Positions 1-12,700 of a stretch of 64,000 nt of DNA are shown here, piece by piece; position 1 is the stretch's first letter; each line of letters opens with the position of its first letter. This DNA comes from Mytilus trossulus (Eukaryota > Mollusca > Bivalvia > Mytilida > Mytilidae), in NCBI RefSeq assembly GCF_036588685.1, contig NC_086380.1:34424692-34488691 (forward strand). Reading direction: 5' to 3'. A program made the translations under genes and the position numbers. Under the pieces are notes generated by a model that did not search any database, was not told the DNA's origin, and saw nothing but the letters and a program-made list of their open reading frames with translations.

Positions 1-216
1 AAAGGGTCAAAACTATTGTTCAGCACATTATAAACAATTACTTTTTTGTACTAGATGGCCAATTTTAAAATTGTTATTCAAGAATATGTTTAGGGAGTTG
101 TCACATTTTCACTTCTGAGGCCTTGTTGGTCAGGTGGTAAAAAAAAGATCATCAACTGCGATCAATAGCCTGTTTGAACCAGATGCGTATGCCTCTGATA
201 TTAACTCACAAAGATG

Positions 217-374
217 CACCTTATCGCTAATCCCGGCTGACCTGGCTGCTTGAACTTTTGACGAATACAACAATCACTTTTCCATTGTGGCGTCAGATAT
301 TTTGTTTTATGACGTCAAAACTTTACATGAACCTGTGTGATATCCAGTAATGGCGGACAAATAGCGATAAGGTG
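217..374. mobile_element. Short MITE with terminal inverted repeats, copy 1
   Basis: Ends are caccttatcgc and gcgataaggtg, perfect 11-bp inverted repeats. The inside shares TAATCCCGGCTG, CCATTGTGGCGTCAGATATT and GTGTGATATCCAGTAATG with a second copy at 30580-30730. No coding capacity. It lies downstream of TPC exon 16 within the next intron. Confidence 0.75.
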
Positions 375-763
375 TATTGCCAGTGCCTGATGGTAATGGT
401 TCTCTCTGGGTACTCTTGTTTCATTCAAAAACAAAACTGTTGTCATCAATATGAATCAAAAGAAAGCGAAAACAATAAAAAATTAAGCTGTTTTTGCATT
501 TTCTACTTTATGTACATTCAAATTAAATGTACTAAAAGGATACAATCTAAGAATCTTAAAATCCAAACAACAGTGATAGTCCCCCCCATGTGGTGTATGT
601 AAATCCATACACTATTATATATAATTTGTTCTCCACTTTGTTGATTATTTTTCAAAATCTGAAATCTAAAATAAGTTATTTTTATAATGAATATTTGTGA
701 TCCATTCAGAATCCAAATGAGAATATTCAACCACACTATAAAGAACAATAGTGTATAACTTAC

Positions 764-3700
764 AAATCCCATCCACTGGTGAAATAAACAGCTGGTCCCT
801 TTCCTAGTATCTTCAATATTGCTTCTACTATATATACTGAAAACAAATGAAAATTTACACTGCATAAATATTTCTCTTATTGTCATTCTGAATTTCAACT
901 GTTTTATGGAATTTTTTTGTCAAGCTGCTGAAAGCAAATATAGCACTATATTTTTTTATAGTGATCAAAAATAAAGATAGTTTAATATTTTGATTTCTCA
1001 TGGTTTGTTTATCATTTTATAGGAAATAAAACAGTTTTGATTTTAACTTCAGGAATACTGTATATCTGGCTATTTAGTAGGGTGCCCAATCAACAAATTT
1101 TATCGATTTGCCTTAACGGAATAACATACGGCTATATTTTATATCATTGGAAAGAGGAGAACAAGCCTCATCGAAATAGCGTTGTCGTCGTTGTCTGCCG
1201 TGGTCACGTTTTTTTTAAAATCAGGGTCAAAGGTCAAAGCAAAAAATCAAGAAAAATGCACAGTCACATTTAGATAGTTTGTTTCTCCTACAAATATGCG
1301 TTTTGAGCAAAATAAAAACAATCAATTTATAGAAAAATATCTTTTGTATCTACATGTAGAACTTGTTTTATATTTTTATCGCCAAAAATGACTTTAGACT
1401 GACTTTTTGGCATATAGAGTGCAAATTTGAAATTTTCAATAAGCTGTTAAAAAGAGGTGACCTTGACCTATTTAAATTTCTAAATTTGATTTTTTTGTAT
1501 TCAATTCGGTACAAGTACCATCTAAAGATGTTTTTAAGATCTTAACTTTAATTATTTGTCGAAAAAATAATTGTGATTTTCACGTCTTTTGATAGTAAGG
1601 TGTTCGTCAATTTCTAGGAAAAAATCAACTTTCTGTTATTGGGTGTTAAAGAGTATACATAAATGATTTGTTTCGAAATTAATGTCGAATTTGGTTGAAT
1701 ATAAAGCTCTATGTATAGCTTTGCTTTAAGAAGTACAAATTACTGCAAACAGAGAAAAAGGGGGAGGGTAAAAGTTTTGACAACAAAACATGTGATTAGA
1801 AACAGGTAAAACACCCTATCCTACATACACAGATGACCAAATGAGCAACAATTGGCTATAATGTTTATAAGTATTCCAAAAATATAATAAGGGAGAGGGT
1901 TATATACAGCACCGATGTATTTTACAAACAATTGCAAACACAATAGGCGTGAGAAACCAAAGGAACATTAAAAACTTATAAAATGAAGACTTCAGTATGG
2001 CAAAAACACGAAAAAGAAATGCAAACAGAAAATTATGATCATGGCTAGTTTTACCTACACTACATTCTATGGTCTCCTGTAGTTCCCCGACCAACGTCAA
2101 AGAACATATACATTGTAGTAGGTTTTTTTATTATCATTTGTTTTAATACATATCTTTCCCCACTAGATAGATTATTATTATATTTCCCACGATTTCAAAA
2201 TTGAGTAGATGTTTTCTTTATTATTTAGAAAATATTATTGACTGCGTTTTTTTCATTCGATAGCTAACAATGATTTATAAGATACTCATACAGAAAAAAG
2301 AAATCTTATAAATCGTTATCTTTGTCGTCATCAATGTGTCTAACTACAACCACACGAGTATTTACATTTTGACATATGTCATTTGCCTGACATGGGCATA
2401 CATATATACATGAAAGATTTTGTTCGAAGCAAATGCAACCCTTTGAAAACACAGAATTCCCCTTACAAGTAGAAACTAAATCTTGCAGCAATTCAGATGA
2501 CATATGACCTTTGAGATAGAAAGGAACAAGTCATTGTCAGTTCTGAAGAAGAGAATGTTAAGGTAGTTCTTCTACATGGGAAGACATCGAATTTACGTCT
2601 GGAGTGAAACTCTTATTACATATTGTTTAAAAGTAGATTCGCAAGTAAGACAAGGGAGAAATTTTAAATTATAGCCAATTTTACGCTCAAATTGTTTAGG
2701 TCACAGTGATCTATTTTTAGTTTTGACTTGAGATCATTCAACCTGACAACAAGATCTCGATCTGCATCTATAGGTTCAGCGAAGCCACAATAAGAAAGGA
2801 TTGACAAATCGGTAAAATCATCTGGGCTGTCCTTAAAGACTAAAAAACAGTGCGCTTACTGATCATAAACAGGGTCCAATACGTTGTATCGCATCATGTA
2901 ACAGCATGGTAGAAAGTTACAGATGGCAAACCCGAGATTATTACATATTTCGTGGACAGGTATACAGTAGTGGTCGTTTGTTTATGTAATTTATACGTGT
3001 TTTTTTATATCGATTAGACCGTTGGTTTTCCCGTTTGAATGGTTTTACACTGGTAATTTTTGGGCCCTTTATAGCTTGTTGTTCGGTGTGAGCCAAGGTT
3101 CCGTGTTGAAGGCCGTACATTGACCTATGATGTCATTTTTTAAACTTTTTAAATTGTTATTTGGATGAAGAGTTGTCTCATTGGCACCCACACCACATCT
3201 TCCTATATCTATATAGATGCAAAAATCTCATATACAAGTTATAGTGTCTGTTTGAAACCATAGCTCCTGTGTATGCTGCATGGAGTGGATGTAAGGAACG
3301 CACAAGATTATACCATATATATCTTGTGACTTTCTTATTATCCTACCCTTGATTCCTTTCCAACCTATCTCTTTGTCTTCATGAATAGCATGCCTAATTA
3401 TATAAAATCATGCGAGTATCTACTACATCGGGCGTAAAACATAATTCGTAAAACCTAAATACTCTTTCTGTGCTGATTTAGGGTCCTTGGAAGTGCTAGA
3501 ATATGACTTCATCGTGTATCATAGTAACTGTTGATCTATCATGATGCTAACAGACGGACAAGAACTTGATTCAGCTTTTTAAAAAAAACTTCAGTTGTGT
3601 CTGCTAGTTTAAGATTTGTAGCAAGAATGATGTTACAACATTTTGTAATCATCAGTACGAAAATGGTCTAGGTCTGAAGCATCATACAATAAACTCAAAT

Positions 3701-6700
3701 CTTTCCTTGCTTCCATAGCCTGGATAAAGCTTTTGTTTGTGCTTATTCCTCGCTTATTAATAAGCAATTCAGTAGAAAAACACTGACATATAACACACTT
3801 ATCCCATTGTTTTTCATGTCTAATTCGTTTCTGGCATGATGAGCATAGTTTAACAGGACTGTAAATGTGTGCCATATTCCGGGTCTGAAACGTGATCGAA
3901 GGATTTGATTTGTATATTACAATTATAAGAAAACTTTAATTAAAGGTATAATCAAAGCCTGAAAGGCTGTAAAAGCAATTGCTGCCATGTTTATGTTTTG
4001 GGGACTTTTTTTTCATCCACATATATTTAAGAATTAAACATGACAGGAGTGTTGTCTAGTGAGAATTAAGAAGGTTTTAACTTTATATCAATTAAAGACT
4101 TTAGCAGAAAGTCATTTTTAATATGTTTTATATTTCACAAGGAGACAACACGTTTGCCAGGCTAAAGTTGGTATCAGGTCCGTTCGCGCCCAATATACTT
4201 TCGCACCTTACACGTTCGCACCTCTCACGTTCGCACCCAAGGTCCGTTCGCACTCTACACGTTCGCGCCCAATTTTAATTCAAATTCCAGTTGAATAATT
4301 GGAAAATCATGATTTTTGTTTTAATTGGTTTGATGTAAATACTGAATGTGAATACTGAGTAAAAGATTAAATATTTTAAATGAAAAACACAAAAGATAAT
4401 TGTTTTTAGCAGCTTGTTCCCTTTGATCTGAATTAATTAAATAATAAAATATAGCAATACACTATAATATAAACCAAAACATGATAAAAAACGTTGACAG
4501 AATCCCACTTTAATTAGAAAGGAATAATTTATTTTCTTTAACAATACACTCTCAAAAACATGATTAAGATTTATTCAACACATAAAAATGCTGTCTCGAT
4601 TTATTTCGAGACAATGAAATCAATTATACTTTTAAGAATACTACTTGCCAAAACTTGATTACAAAGTTATTAAACACAAAACCAATTAAAATTGGGCGCG
4701 AACATGTAGGGTGCGAACGGACTTTGGGTGCGAACATGTGGGGTGCGAAAGTGAAAGGGGGCAAACATGAGTGGGTGCGAACGTGAATGGGCGCGAACGG
4801 ACCCGGATTCGCTAAAGTTGGGGTCAAATATACATGTGCTGAAACATATAACTCCAAGAGAAATTATTATGGATTATCCCCTAGTAGTGTTTGTAACTGG
4901 GCCATTATTTCCTTTATTGATTTAATTTTCATAATTAATTTAAATTTAACACTTCAGTTAAAACATTTCAACTTTCAGACGCAAATGTTGAAAAACGGGA
5001 AAGAAACAAAATATTTTACAAGACATAAACATGTAAAAAATAAATATATATTTCAGCTGACTAAAAATATTTTCATAATGTTACTTTGTCATCATTTCTT
5101 AAAAACTAAGTCCCAAACATTATTGCTCAGTTGATATGTGTCATCCTCATGCGGTAGAGATAACTATAATTCTCATGCAATCCCGAAAAGAGGGACCATC
5201 ACAGACAAACATGACATTAAATCGTCATTATACGAACAAGAACAAACAGCTCTACATTGCTTTGATATTTATCCAATTTTCAGGAAACATTGTGAAAATG
5301 ATCTTCAATATTTCGAAAACATGTGAAATAAAATTGCAAACACGGTGGACCGTCGAGGGTCAACAAACGTAGTAGACTCGTCCATTGGAAAGACGAGGAT
5401 AATGGTTTCATCATTTGTCATGCATACCCAGTTTTGAATATGATATCCAAAAAGGATGTCCTTTTTTTAATCTATGAAACTAGAAAATTCCAAATTGTAA
5501 ATATCTCTTCATCTGGACTTGGCATCTATCACGTTTGGACGGGTCCATTTCATTAGTAAGGGGATCGATAAATCTTACGGAGTTATGACAAAAAAGGAAA
5601 ACAAACTTATTGTTATGTGTTTTTAACAAGGGTTTCGTTCCTCCAAATTATTTGCGCAAACAAATCAACAAAATAGGTCAGTTAACTTTGTCTATTTTTA
5701 GATTACAGGTAAACATTTGACACTACGTATAACCTGATAACCTGTGTAGTGATTTTGATTTTACGATAAATTTATGAATGAACGACAATTTTATGAATGA
5801 ACAAGAGCACCTGACCTCTTTCTTAAAAAAACACCAATTAAACATATAAAACCGTATATTATAAAAGATAATTCAGTCAAATTTTCAATACTAAATCAAC
5901 AACTGAAATGATTCCATATTTTGTTGAAACATCGTACGAACGGAAAACGGAATCGCAGGTATAAAAATGCATTTTTTTCACTCGGACGTCTATGTTTTTT
6001 GATAGTCAAACGGTTGTCCCCCTAAATACAAAAATACATCTACAAGAACGTATGCTGAAACTTCTTAAATCCATTAACGTTTTTCAAAAGTTTCAAGCTA
6101 TGTATTGCATTAGAAAACATACATAGGTGTTTAAGAATGACAGACCAGGAGCCTGTTTAACAAAATACTATGGCTTGATCTGGGCGGAGTCTCTGATCTG
6201 GGTCACAAAGATGGCCATACGCGACGGCATGAAAGCAATTGCTTTAAAAACCAACAAAAAATATTTCCAATTACAAAACAACGATCTTCAAACTAACTGG
6301 ACTATTCCAAATATACAATTTGACCATACAACAAGCAAGAAATAGAAATGAAATTAGTAACAATGGTCCTAGTTAATGACCTAGTAGTGTAAGCTACAAA
6401 ACGATTAACGGCACGAGAAAAGGCGTGTTTGAAACAAAGCAGAATTATCACTAAATTTGTGTTTAATATTGCTTTTTTCTTCTCACCTATTAACATTACA
6501 CAAAAGATATTTGGCGCACATATGAACCATGTGTTATTGATGCAATCAGAGTAAAAATCCCGTGAAAGTGACACGTAATAGATTTTCTTTTGTTCAAAAT
6601 GTGGTAAATTTCAGCTAAAAAAATAGCTTTTCAGCTTTCGTTATATGATAAATTTAATTTTTAAGCTAAATGATAAGTATCATTTGAACAAATAACACAG

Positions 6701-9700
6701 AAAGCAATCATTTCATTTTTCGTGTTAAAGATGGTCTGTATGATGAGGTATCTGTGGGTACCCTGAGAAACCACAAAATTTTGAAAAACGTGACCACGGC
6801 AGCATACGACGACATTCATGATTAAAAAATATAATGATTTTCCAATCGTTTGGATAGAAATATAGCCGTATGTTATCCGTTAACTTAAACTCGTTAACTA
6901 GACGTCTTTTTTGATACTGGACACCCTACTAATTTTCGTGTTTTTCTAATTTATGCTATTATAGCAAAGAATATTTACTGTGAATTTTACTTTACATGAA
7001 TAATTAAAGCTCATTTTCAAAATGCATTTCACAAGATAAATCTGGCCTAAGTAAGACTCACATCACAAACAAAACCAGACGCTAAAATAAACTGTTATAC
7101 AGTATTTGACTGGTCAACCAATTTTTGTTTACATATACTTACTACAAACATAAACTGTTGATGCGACAGATGCCCAGTTTTCCCTGTCTGTTATCTTATG
7201 TCGGTCTGCCTCAATTGTTACTGTAAATAAAACAGAATTAAGGCTGTTTGTTATCTCTTTTAATTTGTTTTACATTTGCCACGCTAGTGCTTTTTCATTT
7301 ATTGCTTCTAACATAATTAGTTATCAAAAGTACCAGGATTATAATTTAGTACACTGACGCGCGTTTCGTCTACATAAGACTCATCAATGACGCTCATATC
7401 AAACTATTTATAAAGCCAAACAAGTACGAAGTTAAAGAGCATTGAGGATTCAAAATTCCAAAAAGTTGTGCCAAATATGGCTAAATATAAAACAGACTGC
7501 TGTTCTTTTGTTTTGTTTGAACACTTACACATTTTGCCATGGTGAGGCCTTTCTATATTTAATGCTTTGTCACAAATCAGGCTTTGGGTTTCTCTTATTT
7601 AATTTACACTTTGTCCAGACAGTGCAATTTGTAGGTTACTACACAGAATGTGTTTTGCTCATAGTCGAGGCTGTACAGTGCCATATACTGTTAATTCAGA
7701 AACTACTGTGTGCATTTATTATAGTGATTTTGTCATTTTAGACTTTTTAATTGCGATTTTGAGAAAATACTATTTTAATTCATACCAAATATTTCAAAAT
7801 GCAAGTTTAAATTATTGCGTTTACAACTCTGTGGCATTTTTGGCAATAATAAAAACCTCACAATAATTTCTGAATTTACAGTAGTCAATTACATGCTCAT
7901 TATTTACTCTCTGGTAGATGGGTGTCTTATAAGCAACATTACAATGGTGGATCCAGAACTTTTTATAAGGGGGGCCCTCTCCCTTCATGCTTCAGTCATT
8001 TCCTATATAATCAACCCCCAGCCCCCCTGGATCCCCCTATGAAAAATACCATATCTCCTTATTAATATTAGAAATAGAAGAGGCAAATGACAAATTAAAA
8101 GGATTCAAGCAGATTCAATCCTTTTCCAATTGGACCCAACTTTTAAAATACTGAAAAGTTGGAAATTGTGAGGTTCTTAATTATACAAATAGTTATGTAA
8201 TGTGACTGGATGAGTATCCCATGAATGAGAACCTTCATTCTGAAATCTGAGATAATATCTGTATAAAGCTTTTCTAGAAATTAAAAAAAATAATCTAAAA
8301 TGTTTTATCAGTTTTCAAAAATTGTAGTATCAAGTAAATGCAATAACTTCTGAATGTATATTATCTGATCAATACCTTGATATGTAAGGCATTTGTCAAT
8401 AATGGGCGGGGGGAAGCCTTTATCAGAACTCTGGGATCGGGTGTTTTTAAGTTCGGTATTTCAGGATTGACACTTTTGGGATCCGGGAATTTGTTTTTTT
8501 CAAAGGAGTAGGTCCGGTAAGGACCGATTTTGGACTCAAATTTCAGTTTCATCTGACCAAAGATTTTGACCACTTTTTAACCACTCAAGTGTCTATTTCA
8601 TTTGATTCAATTATTTTTTGTGACAGATTTTAACTCATTTAGTCATTAAAAACGATCCAATTCAAGCTAAAATATGAAAAATCTACCAAATATGCAAAAC
8701 AATGTCACTTTTCAGACGTTTTTTGTCAAAAATGAAAATGGCCGCATCCGTGTTCATCCTCAATCTTTATATATGTTGTGTATTATCATCAAATACAACT
8801 ACTTTTCAATATTTTGGATGAACACGAATGCGGCCAATTTCATTTTACACGGAAACCGTCTAAAATTTAACTAAAATGCTGGAATTGTAAGAATTCAGTA
8901 ATTTAGCATGACTTAATGGTGCTAGTACACAAAACATGTGCATTGTATTGGCAAAAACAGCCGATATTTATGTAGAAGAACCATACTACTATCCAATAAA
9001 AAACTAAAAGTTTACATTTTAACAATTTTGTAAAACTGCTATATTTTGGGGCCAAAATAGGCTCTTACTGAACCTACTCCTTTCAGGATGGCGGGAATTT
9101 TTTTTTTTTTATATTCAGGACCTCAGGGTTTCATGTTTTAAAGTCAGGGATTTCGGGATCAGGATCCCTCCTCAAATAATATAACACAGTACTAAACACA
9201 TGAAAAGTCAGATTCAAAATCTCAATTTCAACTATTTTATAAAATCATATAGTGTTGTCTCACTTATCTGTATTGATATGAAAATACTGCTGTTGTTCAA
9301 GTTCATTGATCTCAAGGAAAACAAGGGTAAATACTTTTGGATTAAATATATAGTGTATCTTCCGAATAATGTAAAATAACTTCCCATTTATTTCACCTAG
9401 AATAATTGCTTCTTGAATTGGTATATTGTCAATCAAAGTTCTAACAATGATACCTACCTGAAATCTGAATAGTTTCTACTAAAATTATCAGGAAATTGGT
9501 AGCTATTGCAAAATCTAAAACAGAAAAAATATGTATTAAATAGATAACTTGCATCAACATCAGAAGTTAGAAAGTGATAACACATTAACATGCTATAAAT
9601 TGAATGTTATTTCAAAAAACAATTCCTTATACTTGTGTATGAAAAAGTCAAAACTTAACTTTCCATTATATATTATTATAGTATTCTTTTAAATATCTGG

Positions 9701-12700
9701 AAAATATAACCAAACTATTGGTAAAAGAGGTGTAAAGAAAATCACTGAACAATTCTATAACGTTCCAGTAGGAAGCCCTCTTGAGGTCACAACATAACAT
9801 TTAAAGTGACTCAAGTCACAGTTTTGAACATTGTCAAAGGTTGCATGTAAAATGAGACTCCAGGAAACAAGATTGCCTTATAGGCTCCTCCAAAATCGTT
9901 CCTTAGAATTTTTACCTTGTTGGAGTCATTTTTATACAAGAGTGAAGACAACTTACAAATAAATCTTTTAAACCATTTCCATTTTACAAAACTATGTATA
10001 CCTGTAATAAATAGATAAATAAAATCATGTGTATTTTTTATGTATATTAAAACAAAACAATGTGTACTATATTTAAACATGTTATAAGTATATAAGCATA
10101 ACACAGTGAGTAATCAAGGCAACATGTTTATAAAAATTATACAATTACATTTATATAAAATAAGACAATGTCTTGTATGTTTACAAAATAAAACAATGTG
10201 TAGTATATCATTTAAAATAAAAACAATGACATTTGTGTAATATGTTGTCATGATAATATATAAATACAGTTGCTACCAGCCTAAGAAAAGACTTCAAAAT
10301 ACTGTGAAATTATCTGTTGCACTCAAACTGACTTATAACACACACACATAAAATACTTACATCTAAAAATTCTGTTGAAAGGATATTTGAAATGTGATGA
10401 CCAGATAATGTTTTCATCAGATTTTAACTAAAAAGAAAAAATAATCATTAAAGGCTTTATATTTCTTATATCTTACTTTCCTTTTGAAAAGAAATTAAAG
10501 ACAATTATTAACTTGCTGGTAATAAAGAACATGTGATAATTTTTCATAAAATTAATTATGCAATAAAACGTTATAAAAATAATTTTAACACAACAATTGC
10601 ACTAAATCTTCAGGTAAATACTGACAAAAACATGCTGACCCTAAAAGTTCAGCAGCTCTTTTCACCAAAAAATATGCCAAAATAATATCTACAAAGTGTA
10701 TCATATTTACCATCCACTGCAAGTCTATAGCTTCATATATCTTATGAAATTCTTCCAAAGTTAATGCTCCTGATGTGCCCATGTTTAACATCTTAAAAAC
10801 TAAATAACCATCTCTTCTACCTGTCAATACAAGAGGAAAAGATTAGCAAGCGCCAAGTAGTCCAGTCTAATTATGGACAGGGTTTGGAAATTTAATCTGA
10901 AAATTTCAAAAGTGCTTGAGTTCATCTTTCATATTTTGGCAGATTTCATTGGTATTGAACACCAATATAAGCACTCTTGCAGTCAAGTTTTATTGTCGGA
11001 GGAAGCTTTAGTACCCTAAAAGAACTGAAACCTACAATAGGACAACAGTGCACACGCTAAAATGTCTTGCCTATATTTCTAACCATTGATATTATGTTGA
11101 GTTCTCAATATAAAGCTTTTGCTATATCTATAACATAAGCTAAACATGGTATAAGAAACTGAGGTCAAGGTCAGATAAACCAAAAGGGAAATCATGTACA
11201 TTTTACATTCATTGGATACACCAAATATGGTTGACTTATTGCTTATAGTTACTAAGAAAGAGACTTAACCAGTAAACTATCATTAACCAATGAACCATGA
11301 AAATGAGGTCAAGGTCAAATGTTCCATGCCAGACAGACATGTACATCTTACAATTAATCTATGCATTAAATATACTGTGGATTCATTATTTTTCTTGGAT
11401 ACCAATATTGTGTGACAGAATAAATATAGTCAAAGAACTAACATTGGTAATATGATTGGAATTTATATTCTAATGAAGATTTCTTGCATTTGTGCAATAC
11501 TGTAGTAAACCTGTTTTCAGACTTTATACAAAGAATTAGCAAAATAAATTGTGACCATCAATATTTCTATGGAAAATTGACAATTTCTGAAATCTTGAGG
11601 GGAAAAAATACCCCCCCCCCCCCACCAAAAAAAAAAAATGAAAAAAAAACGAAAAATTGTTTATAACCCACCAACCCACTATTCCCCCCCCCACCCCCCA
11701 AAAAAAAAAAATGAATCCCAATCTTCTTCTTGTGGCATTGAACCTTGTGGTACAATTTCAGACCAATCAAAATATTTGTACACAAGTTATTGTCCTGAAT
11801 TCTAGAAAAATGCTTGTTTTGACTTTTCATTAACCATAATCCCTAAACGAATAAAACGAGTGAGACCATCACCTCCACAAACCAATCCCAACCTTCCATT
11901 TGTGATATTGAACCTTTATTTAAGTTTCATAGAGATCAAATCACTTTAAAGTTAAAGTTATTTTCTGGAAACCAAATGTGTCTTCGGACGACATTGAAGC
12001 TGAAAACAACATCATAGCATTTTACCAACCCCAAAATAATTTTTGCAGCCGTATAAAAAGTTTCTTTTTAATTTCTTTTATCTTAGTCAGCTATTTTCAA
12101 TGTCATTTATTAATAAGTACATTTGTATTTACTGATAAATTGAATCAGTCACATGTTTATTGACATAAGATTAGATCATTGATCCCAGGGTGTACGGTAG
12201 TACCTGGCTGGTTGACATTGAAGAAACTGTGAAAGAGAATTAAACTTTTGTCATAACAACATTAAGAGGTATCTAGTAATATTATTAGTTATTGTATTTC
12301 ATTTTGTAAGTTATTAACTGCAGAAAGGTGTTTCTTGAATAATAGACCCAATAGAGCAAGTCTATTTTTAGGCAACATACCAAGAATACCCTTTAAAACA
12401 ATGAAACCTTTTAGGCATCCTTATTTTGTGACAATTATTTCATATTTGGATTTATATTTCTTGACCTATAATTGTTTACTTTTGATACATAATGACTTTG
12501 ATGGAGATTTGTCTCATTGGCATGCATACCACATCTTCTTATTCAAACTTATTATCAACTATGGAATCTCTCACTTTTACCTGTGATTGAGAATTATGTA
12601 TCTAAATTAATTTTGCTGTATTTAATCATATATAATGGCCAACATAACAGGGTGATAGCATGACAAACAAATATAATATACAGCAACAAAAGACAACCAT

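Larger units (their letters stand above)
837..7142. other. TPC intron 15, 6.3 kb, mostly repeats
   Basis: Holds the 1068-1210 / 6765-6935 inverted pair, a dispersed repeat at 2960-3215, a possible coding fragment at 3633-3875, and the large repeat 3958-6250 with its nested foldback element. In 1216-2950 I see only AT-rich sequence. Confidence 0.6.
7221..9457. other. TPC intron 14, repeats
   Basis: Carries the 7330 repeat, a short repeat at 7943-8045 and the nested pair at 8399-9172. The remainder is AT-rich with nothing recognised. Confidence 0.6.

Noticed and set aside
518-763. Continuation of TPC exon 16 reading through 700-520, including VVWILRFLD
   Set aside because: It runs past a gtaagt donor and does not match domain II S3-S4; the next exon must be outside the window.
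4181-4275. CRISPR-like array of TTCGCACC words
   Set aside because: Irregular spacing, no constant repeat length, eukaryotic context, and the complement recurs at the other end: these are foldback-element subrepeats.
5138-5326. 62-codon reading shared with 63284-63475 on the other strand, as a possible conserved small protein
   Set aside because: The start is out of frame between the copies, and of the codon changes after that point most (five of about six) alter the amino acid, so nothing suggests selection on a protein.
10585-10710. Extension of TPC exon 11 reading ([15 protein letters not shown]...) as coding
   Set aside because: A gtaaat donor follows the last family-like residue, and the extension has no TPC similarity, while exon 12 at 10361-10427 continues in the right phase.
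11536-11830. Gly/Phe-rich readings around 11550-11830
   Set aside because: Produced by poly-C and poly-A tracts in a repeat array.
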